Positions 36,736 through 44,927 of a DNA stretch of 64,000 nt are shown here, in pieces (within the stretch, counting starts at the first letter, position 1; each line of letters opens with the position of its first letter). The notes beneath the pieces are model-generated. The model had not been told where the DNA came from. It did no database searches and was given only the letters and a program-made list of their open reading frames with translations. The stretch is from Prostheceraeus crozeri (lineage: Eukaryota; Platyhelminthes; Polycladida; Euryleptidae): assembly GCA_907163375.1 (NCBI GenBank), contig CAJQUW010007404.1:620001-684000 (forward strand). Reading direction: 5' to 3'. The position numbers and the translations under genes are program-made.

Positions 36736-36830
36736 CGTGCGGTTCCTGCTGGGAACCGCACGCTAAATGAATCTAAACTAGAATGCATGTGGTGTTTTAT
36801 TCCAAATTGTGCGATTCCCGACTGGGGAAT
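36736..36830. promoter_or_regulatory. Two stem-loops between the recombinase genes
   Basis: CGTGCGGTTCC (36736-36746) and GGAACCGCACG (36752-36762) form a perfect 11 bp stem with a 5-base loop. A second, smaller one pairs ATTCCC (36814-36819) with GGGAAT (36825-36830). GC-rich perfect stems stand out in this AT-rich region. They may be recombinase binding or crossover sites, or mark a 3' RNA end; the sequence alone does not decide. Confidence 0.55.
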
Positions 36831-37016
36831 GCTCATTACATAGAAAGGGAATGCACAGGGCACAGTGAAATAAATAGCTAGCCATTAGGCGAATAAGTTT
36901 CTGAATCATAGTTGAAAGCATAGAACAACTTCTATGATATAATAGACATCGCTTGAATTCAAAATTTATTCAATATTCCCTAGTAAACAAAATATTCATT
37001 CAAATTATATTGCTCA

Positions 37017-38486
37017 ATGATGCTTGACCACCAACGTATTGGCGATATATCGGGTTTGGGGACGACTGAAGTGGATTTTCTGAATAACTTTTCTCTTCCA
37101 CAGTTCAATGATGGTAATCGGATCAATCAACATACAGGTATGCCTTTTTCATTTGCTGCATATTTAATGAGTGATGAAACAGACGATTTACCAGTCTTAT
37201 CAGTAGAAGATTTGCAAGAAATCAGGAACATCGAAGATCAAGCAGTAAATAAATCTACATCAAAGCAAACAAAGCAGCATGTGGAAGAACTGAAAAACTT
37301 CCTAGAAATCAAGAAGCTGCCAAATGAAATTGAGTCAATTCCATCGAAATATTTATGTCAATATCTGCGTTTGTGGTTCTCGACTATGAAGAAGAAAGAC
37401 GGTGAATGTTATTCAATCTCAACGCTTGCATGCAAACGGGCATCGATAAACAGGTATCTTCAAGAAAACGCTGGTTACAACTTAATCGGAAACGATCAAT
37501 TCCGTCTGTTTGAAAAAACTTACAATGCTGTTCGACATAAGACTTTAGTGACAAACAAAAAGTCCTGTCATGCAACATCTGGATACCAACCAATTGAAAA
37601 AGAAGACATGGCTCGCCTTGACAAGTATTTTGATCGTTCAACACCACAACGTCTGCAGCAAGAATTTTTCTTTAACATCATTTACCACAACGGGTTTCGA
37701 GGAAGAGAGTGGATTAGAAAGTTGCAAAAGGAAGACATCCAAATTAGATCCGGACCCGATGAGTTGAAATATGTTGCTGTTGTGAAAGATGAAAATGAGA
37801 AAAACGTCCGAAGCAATGATTACCGCAATATTCGTCAAGTGGCAATGTACGAAATTCCCAACAGTGCAAAGTGCCCGGTAGCTGGGGTGGAGAAATATTT
37901 ATCCATGCTACCGACTGAAAATCCAGCTTTATTTCCCAAGCCCAAGTCCAAGTGGACAAGAGAAAGCTTCTACTGCAAAAAAGAAGTTATTGGAAAAAAT
38001 TCGCTCCAAGACCTTATGAAAACAATATCAAGGGACGCTAACCTTCACGGCACGTATACGAATCACTGTATTCGAGTGTCTTTGGTCACTTGGTTAAAGG
38101 AGAATGATATTTCAAACAACCAAATAAAAGCTGTCACGAATCAGAAAAGCGACGCCTCAGTTGATAGATATAACAAGCGCATGACATCAGCGAAGAAAAG
38201 GAAGTTGTCTGAGAAAGTTACTGAACAACTACGTGGATCATCGAATTCATCAATGCCGATGCCTTCGTCAAGTACATGTGCAAGTGAAGCAACACAAGAT
38301 GAACAAGTACATGTAAGTGGATCATCAAATTCATATGCAATGGCGCTGCCTTCGTCAAGTGCAACAACACAAAATGTTCAAGTGAACCAAATTGTGATGA
38401 CAAATGCAAGGAGCGAAGCTCAAGTGGACGAAAAGTCAACGTTGGTATTAGAGAAAAACGGGGAAAAAGTATTTGTATATTTGTAG
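37017..38486 (+). CDS. Tyrosine recombinase 2 (Crypton-like), intact frame
   Basis: A 489-codon frame from the ATG at 37017, uninterrupted. Residues about 75-180 look like the core-binding part (NKSTSKQTKQHVEEL; QYLRLWFSTMKKKDG; RASINRYLQENAGYN). The catalytic part has an Arg box FFFNIIYHNGFRGREW (217-232), TNHCIRVSLVTWL (348-360, H350-x-x-R353), TNQKS (374-378, where GH is usual) and the tyrosine in VDRYNK (Y385). The missing histidine of the third box is a real departure and may lower activity or reflect divergence. A basic patch (TSAKKRKLSEK) is followed by a Ser-rich tail with two related repeats (GSSNSS...PSSST, GSSNSY...PSSSA) and a C-terminus LEKNGEKVFVYL resembling that of recombinase 1. 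It lies 350 bp downstream of recombinase 1 on the same strand, and differs enough to be an old duplicate. Confidence 0.8.
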   Translation: MMLDHQRIGDISGLGTTEVDFLNNFSLPQFNDGNRINQHTGMPFSFAAYLMSDETDDLPVLSVEDLQEIRNIEDQAVNKSTSKQTKQHVEELKNFLEIKKLPNEIESIPSKYLCQYLRLWFSTMKKKDGECYSISTLACKRASINRYLQENAGYNLIGNDQFRLFEKTYNAVRHKTLVTNKKSCHATSGYQPIEKEDMARLDKYFDRSTPQRLQQEFFFNIIYHNGFRGREWIRKLQKEDIQIRSGPDELKYVAVVKDENEKNVRSNDYRNIRQVAMYEIPNSAKCPVAGVEKYLSMLPTENPALFPKPKSKWTRESFYCKKEVIGKNSLQDLMKTISRDANLHGTYTNHCIRVSLVTWLKENDISNNQIKAVTNQKSDASVDRYNKRMTSAKKRKLSEKVTEQLRGSSNSSMPMPSSSTCASEATQDEQVHVSGSSNSYAMALPSSSATTQNVQVNQIVMTNARSEAQVDEKSTLVLEKNGEKVFVYL

Positions 38487-38556
38487 ATAAATGTTGAATT
38501 TTCTTTAGAGAACTATTCGTATTAACATTTACAAGTTGACGTTATCAATCTGAGAA

Positions 38557-38690
38557 GCCCGCATTTGCGGGCGAATAATGTCTACCATGTTTTGTATTAA
38601 AATACATGCAAATTTCCGGGCGAATAATGAGATTTTAATTTTATTCACAGCATAAATTGGTACATAGCCCGCTATATCAATGAACAATAT
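38557..38690. repeat. Palindrome cluster downstream of the recombinase genes
   Basis: GCCCGCA-TT-TGCGGGC (38557-38572) is a perfect small hairpin. GGGCGAATAATG occurs twice (38569-38580 and 38618-38629), and the segment ends with the mirror of the left ATATTGTTTATTGATATA box (38673-38690). Parts match the left palindrome at 34842-34968 in inverted orientation. Confidence 0.55.
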
Positions 38691-39720
38691 CCCATACCCA
38701 TTGTGATTACACGAATATTACTATGAAATTTATCCTGCACTCCCAGAAGGACTAGATTAAAAAATTTGCCCATCAACATTTTTCATGTCATGGTAGTTTA
38801 CCCTCACATATTTAGAGGATAAGGTTATGTTAAATGAATTTAAAACCGAAAGAAAAGTTTTGATTTGAGCTCAAAATATGGAAGTTTCTAGAACTTTAAA
38901 CAAACTTGAATATCACAATAATATCAAAATTGTTTGTCGCTCTCAGATTCTATTAACAAGATCAATTTCACAGCTTACTGGACATGTTCTTTTGTTGAGA
39001 TTATAAGACATACATTATACCTCACTTTTTGAAGATTGCTGGTGCGAACTATGTTATTTAATTATTATTTGTTCTTACAAATCATGATTTCCTGCTACAG
39101 TCACAAGCATTAGTACATTTAGTATATCTCTAAAAAAGGTAGAAATGCATTCTAAGTGACTGTTGCACATTGCTTGATTTGGGAGGTGAGATTTTCCGGT
39201 GCAGAGACTTTTTGATAGTGTTTTCTTTGCGTTCATGAGACCTGGGTTCGAATCTAGATCTGATGAAACCTAAGCTACTATTAAAATACACTCTACATTC
39301 TTGCTGGACACTCAACACAGAAGAATGACAGTGGGATTATTGAAGCTCGTCCACATGAAGACAGTGGTTTGCTTAATTTAGTTCTATGTATAAACCAGTT
39401 ATATTCATATATTTATTTTCATTTTTTCATTCATTTGATGATAATTCTGCGAGTATCTAACAACTTCTTTTATATGAACCAAAGAGCCAAAATGGTGCTG
39501 AAGTTTACATTTGTTCTTAAATCACAAGAAAAGAACAGAACAATCATAAAGAAAGACAACATCGTTTTTCGTTCGTTATAAAAACATATCATGTGGCTCC
39601 ATCACAGACTGAATGTCATGTTTTGGAAGATAAGAGTTGCAAACTGCAAACCCGCATGCACCGTAATACTTAAACCCGATCTTGCTGTCGATCATTTCGT
39701 GAAGTAATAGACTGATTTTT
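38691..39720. other. Right interior of the 5.6 kb element
   Basis: No gene recognised. A box-B-like GGGTTCGAATC at 39244-39254, followed by GATGAAACCTAAG (about 39262-39274), recalls the SINE-like family at 11.9 kb, but no box A is visible upstream. Confidence 0.35.
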
Positions 39721-39835
39721 CGGAATTTTAGTTTTAGCCGGTTTTTACCAGTTTTTGCCAGTTTTTGCCGGTTTTTACCTGGTTTTTACCACTTAGTGGC
39801 AAAAACCAGTTTTAGCCGGCAAAAAGCCAACCCTG

Positions 39836-40130
39836 CTTTATTTGCCAGTGGAGATCGAACGTGTAAGAAGATCTTCAATGATGTTATTTTGAATCCTGAC
39901 CATCCACTTCGTGAGTATCTTCTTGACCGCAATTGCATATCTATTTGGAACAAATGTCAATTGAAGCGTCCTAGGACAAAACGGAAAGCTTCTTAAATTC
40001 TTTTAATAACTATTGTCCGTGATTCAAACCAAGATTTTATGTATCTTTGTATTTGATCAATCTGTATTATTTGTTATGTGCTCATCGCCCTCATGAGGCA
40101 AATGAAGATATTTCTTTTTCTATCCCTTGC
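39836..40130 (+). pseudogene. CR1/L2-like LINE, 3' piece
   Basis: This continues the frame interrupted at 34239: after NETLF it reads ASGDRTCKKIFNDVILNPDH and ends RTKRKAS with a stop at about 39996. A short, decayed 3' untranslated part follows. The C-terminal pattern F-x-x-V-x-x-x-P-x-H-P-L is typical of the CR1/L2 group. That the reading continues across the removed insert dates the insertion after this LINE copy. Confidence 0.75.
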
Positions 40131-42045
40131 GAACCTTTAGTCGCCAAACATTCAGTTGAAAAACACAATGATATGGTGTCATCCAGCTAATTCTAAATTA
40201 GACAAAATAATGCGGCATTTAGAACGGGTCTAAAATGCGATATTTCATTTTACTTCTTAGAAAATGTCTGTCATTTTGTGTAATGGTGAGTTGCGCTCCG
40301 TCTAATCAGTTATCAGTAGCAATTGTTCTATTCTAAACTAAATAATGAAGTAAATCAATTTTACATCACATCATGGAAATGTGTCTAGATGAAACAGAAA
40401 GTACTCATTGACGCCATTCTGAAACTGCTGGGAATCAAAGAACCCGACAATCATGAGTGCTACAGCATTTTCTACGAAGCAATTTGTATAAATTGAATTA
40501 AAATTACATTGTTTGAACTTCTTCACGCTCTCATGTGTTGCAGTAGTGTACTTTAGCTCAGCTTTGATTCCAGAAACTTTCCGCATTCTAGTTCAAGCTC
40601 AGTACAATAAGTACTTACTAAACTTGATTAATGTATCACTTAATGGAATGGGATAGATTTTGGGATGGTCTAGAATCGGTAAGTAGATTCTAACTGACTC
40701 GACCGTCGGATCAGTTCGAAAATGATTAATATTTGCTTTATTGTTCTTTTAAAAGTGCCCTAAAGGACCTCAAATTCCATGGCTACTCACAAGATACATG
40801 ACAACACAATCACTAAATAAGATCTCAATTTCGCTAGAAATGCACTCAGGAAGAAATAACCAACTGTACGATTACAAAAGATCATTTTAACTACAAAAGG
40901 GATTTCGAATACGGGTGGTAGCATTAGACCAATCGATAGCTACAACGATAAATTGAAAGCACTTAATTCGTATTTATGTTACATTGCTCTGTATGTGCAA
41001 CGTAACTGCTGTTCACATAAGCCCGATTCTCTCAATCATGAATGATCACAATGTGAAAATCGTAGCTCAACGATTGCAAAGTCGTAGTAGTCCAACGTTG
41101 GTTCAACCTTATCATCTACAGGTTTTAGACTTCAAGAGTGACATCTAGGCTTTGGTTAATGAAATATTGATTTCAATAATGACATCGGATTTCATTAGTG
41201 ACACTGTGACTTCAAGTAAAGAAAAACGGAATTCAAAAGGGAACTTACAAAATCAATAGAGACAGTAGGATTTCAAAAACTTCACAACGTTACCGAAGTC
41301 AATTAATTTACTCCTAAGAATTGATAATGATGCTCTTGTTATGTTAGTGCATAAAGGCTGTACATCAAAAAATATTTATCTGCTTTGTCTAGCTAGGAGT
41401 CGATTGTCCTTATTGCAGCTCAAGTCAAGTAATTGGTGTTTCAACCTACTCAAAAGTTGAAGTTATAAAAGCGAGGTCAAATCATATTAATTATTATTAG
41501 AACAAAGACATTTCTAAAAGCCATTCATCAATCAAAATTCTATCTTTAATTCACTACATTAATTCTTTAAAGTTTCTCCACTTCCCGATTAGTGAAGAGC
41601 CATCAATTCAATAGAGCAAAAAGGCAAGATTAATCCACATGGAATTTAAATTCAAATTCAAATACAGTATTGATGATTGTGAATTTCTTGAAGCTGTAAC
41701 ATTGAAGGAATGCAAGTGGTCGTCTTACTAATCGCATTTGAACAGTTCTCTGATGTAATTTCACTAAGATTTTGGGAGAACCCTGTTGTTCTCCGAACAC
41801 CTAGGAGAGCCGCCGTTTGAACATAAATGTCGCTATTATTAAATGCGTCAACTATACAATGGTTGTCTGCCTCAAAGATTCGAGCTCTTGTCATGACTAT
41901 CAATCGTTGCTCCGTTGAACAAACTGACTTTTATTTGTGTCATGCCGATTTCGCTCATGAAACATAATTACCTTCTGATAGAAGGAAAGTCCTGGGATTA
42001 GCAAAGCAGTCGCTATCTTTGTCTCAAAGAGTCAAGGACTGCATG
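40131..42045. other. Unassigned DNA
   Basis: No gene, RNA or bounded repeat recognised in about 1.9 kb. Confidence 0.45.
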
Positions 42046-42053
42046 GCCAATAG

Positions 42054-42309
42054 CATAGAAATTGACAACAATAGAACCTCTAGAATGGAAATTAAGCTTC
42101 ATGCAATGCACAATAACGGCACATAAATCGCACGCATTTTCACTTAGATGCACCTGCCAACGTCTGTATCATTGGGTTAGAATCAGTCACATGTGTAAAT
42201 CGAAGCTTTTAATTGGTTCTTCATGCCCCAACTTAGTTCCCCCGGAAGTGCCGCGACCTTGAGTCAATTTCCGTTCTAGCTAACTTTAGATAAACAGTTT
42301 ATTTCTATG
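42054..42309. mobile_element. hAT-type MITE, copy 1
   Basis: The termini CATAGAAAT (left) and ATTTCTATG (right) are inverted repeats, and the 8 bp GCCAATAG lies directly outside both (42046-42053 and 42310-42317). The internal sequence (CCTCTAGAATGGA; CCCCCGGAAGTGCCGCGACC) is shared with the copy at 43219-43490. No coding capacity. Confidence 0.8.
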
Positions 42310-43218
42310 GCCAATAGAGTACTTGCTACATCGGGGTGCAATAGTGCTGCTGCATCTTATCAGGTCCCTCATGAAAGGTCCTCTTGAATGCATTGTATTT
42401 GTCCAAGATATCGCAATGTCATAATTGAAAGTCTCTGTGTCTGTCATGATTTCACTTTGTCGCTAACTTCTGCGCTATGTCATTCATGAATTGCGAAGTT
42501 CTTACATGATTCTCTGACTGTCTTTATTGAAATCCAAAACCTGTATATATCGGTTATTTATCTATTTATCGGTATATCATCTTTCCCTATAATTCCACAG
42601 AATTAGACAGGTCGTCTCTTCTTCTATGTGTCTAGAAAAAGTGTGAGAGCAACTGACGTTATATTCCTAAATTCGCGCATGAGCTTCTTGATATTTTAAT
42701 TTTTTAGATTGTCACCCAACATCAGTAAAACGACGATTCTAAAGCTACACCTCCTGTCGCTCTGAAAGTTAGGGAGGGTGAACCATCGAAAAATTCCATT
42801 TGTTTATGTAGATCCAGTTGCTTCCGAGTTTGGTAGACTTCATATCGTAATGATCAGACATTCAATTAATCACTAAAATGAGATGTCATTTTTATTATCA
42901 TGATTGCACTGTAAAGACAGACATATAGTGGTAGAATATGCAGAAATGTGATATTCCTTGTTACCGGTTGCTTGCCCTATTTGCTGCAGAAGATAATAAA
43001 AATGTCATGATAACCAATGCTGCTGTTGCAGAGAAATAAACTGTCCCGATCACAAAATGACATTCACAGGATTTATTATAGTCAATAACAATACGTTTCA
43101 TTTAACGGAGACGTAAATCTAGCAGAGGATTGTGAATTGAGATAGACAATTCTTATTTCTTCTTCAATCGACTTCTTTACATTGTAGACTTATTCCGACA
43201 AGTGTAGACAGTATCCAT

Positions 43219-43490
43219 CATAGAAATTGATAACAATAAAACCTCTAGAATGGAAGTAAAGCTTCTCTGAATACTCAATAATGGCACAAAAATCGCACAC
43301 ATTTTCACTTAGATACTCTTGTAGAAGGCTGCATCGTTGGGTTAGAATTAGTTACATGTGCAATTCTAAACTTTTCATTGGTGGTTCATGAAACTATGTT
43401 CCCCCGGATGTGCCGCGACCTTGAGTCAATATCCATTCTATTCAACTTCAGATGAACACTATTTCTATGAATATTGACTCTATTTCTATG
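43219..43490. mobile_element. hAT-type MITE, copy 2
   Basis: Same family as 42054-42309, with ends CATAGAAAT and ATTTCTATG. The flanks GTATCCAT (43211-43218) and GCATCCAT (43491-43498) match at 7 of 8 positions and are the likely TSD. Near its right end TATTTCTATG occurs twice, a small internal duplication. It is inserted in the core of the foldback element. Confidence 0.75.
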
Positions 43491-43673
43491 GCATCCATAT
43501 CACTTACGAGTATGATGTATTTTGGTCATTCTTGCTGATTGTTTTGGATTCTAACGAACCATTTCATCTCGTCAGATCAAAGCTAATTTTGGTCTGCCGT
43601 GAATCGGTTCAATATCTATTCAACAAAGGTCATGTTGTTCAGTATTCACTTCTGCTGACATATTTACCGTAGA

Positions 43674-43803
43674 AATCCGACTTTTCGCTTTGCGTAACTA
43701 CATGTAGAATGGACAATAGTTGTTTGTCGCTGGTAATTTCAACTGCTCGGTTAGACACCGATCACAGTAAATGCTGCCAGATCTTAATAAGAATCAAATT
43801 ACT
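43674..43803. repeat. Dispersed repeat shared with 33.2 kb, copy 2
   Basis: Similar to 33189-33321 from AATCCGACTTTTCGCT through TTAATAAGAATCAAATT, with many point differences. Confidence 0.45.
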
Positions 43804-44927
43804 GAAATCGTATTGTACCTGTGATAGATTCTGTGAGCATTATTTTGTGATAAAAACGATGTGTTTATTCATCAGCATCAGTTGTCATGTTATTTTCATA
43901 AACTTTAAGAGCAATACGGGCAAGCTTGGAAACTAGGAATGTCACATTTCAACATATTGTGGAGGATGTCTACCTTAAAAATGCAATCATAGATATAAAA
44001 GTGACAAATCGTTAGATCATTGCGATATGAAGTCTATCAAACTCGGAAGTACCTGAATCTACATAAACAAATGGAATTTTGCAATATTTGACCCTCCGTA
44101 ACTTGCAAGGCGACTGGATTTACAGCTTGGGAATTGTCGTTTTACTGATGTTGGGTGACAATCTAAAAAATTGAAGTAACAAGAAGCTCATACACGAATT
44201 TAGGAATAACGTCAGCATCTCTCACAGTAATAAAATGGAGTGTCGTCATGATTTTGTCATTGTCGTTATCGTTCTATTCACTCAAATATGAAAGCGCCTT
44301 TGCACTTATGCTACTGTTGTATTGGTGTGGCATGCCGCACATTCTGGTGGCGTCTTACAGGAGGTTGTTCACCAAGAAAATACAAAGTAGATGCACTCTC
44401 AAATGTTTCACAACTGCATTTGTTGCATAAATACATACATGCAAACACCTAACGCTTCGTGTTGCAAAAGCTTAACCATAGTTCCAACCTGGTGGAATTA
44501 GAAATGTTGTTTGTATTCATATGTCAATATATATATGTGAATTTACATTGTTTCCTATTGATGGATGGCCTAGGTGATCGATATACTTGGATTTAGTGAT
44601 GCTCGTCATTACTAGGTTGAAGTGCTTGACAAAGACCCGTCATAGACATAAACATTATGTTTCGAAATGGCACTTAAGGTGCTATTATTTTCTTGGATTT
44701 TCAAGACAATCAGTTATATTGCTTTTTAACTCATTAGAGACAGCGTCCTTTTAAAAGGACGCTGAAATCATTTTACTCAAACCGGTCTCTACTGAAGAAT
44801 TTTCAGTAGTATAATGGTTTTATGCAAATATTCATTCATTAGATATATCAAACTCATATATGTGTTTGTTTTATTCCGGTTAAACAGCTGTTTCTGCTTT
44901 TGTCATTGATTTGAACTTTTGGTTAAA

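Larger units (their letters stand above)
34248..39835. mobile_element. 5.6 kb element with hAT-like ends carrying two tyrosine recombinases
   Basis: The termini CAGGGTTGGCC (left) and CAGGGTTGGCT (right, reverse complement) are flanked by the identical 8 bp CTTTATTT (34240-34247 and 39836-39843). The flanking LINE frame is continuous if the insert is ignored, which confirms both boundaries. Inside each end lie many copies of GGTAAAAACC/GGTTTTTACC and the variant GCCAGTTTTTGCC. Such ends and an 8 bp TSD fit hAT, P or Zisupton-type elements, but I see no transposase of these families inside. Instead there are two tyrosine recombinase genes in tandem (35408-36666 and 37017-38486) with palindromes around them. 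Either a Crypton-like element entered a non-autonomous hAT, or this is one composite unit. Confidence 0.75.
42641..44227. mobile_element. Foldback element with about 400 bp arms
   Basis: The left arm (42641 to about 43045) is mirrored by the right arm (about 43860-44227). The outer parts are most alike, including the shared 20-mer TAGATTGTCACCCAACATCA, and similarity fades inward. The ends read GTGTGAGAG/CTCTCACAG. I could not define a TSD. The interior carries a younger hAT MITE and a 130 bp dispersed repeat but no transposase. The arms are clearly diverged, so the element is old. Confidence 0.65.

Noticed and set aside
37384-38439. Minus-strand frames opposite recombinase 2
   Set aside because: Shadow frames; the plus-strand gene accounts for the open reading.
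39172-39290. SINE copy inside the 5.6 kb element
   Set aside because: Only a box-B-like GGTTCGAATC is clear; no box A at the right distance.
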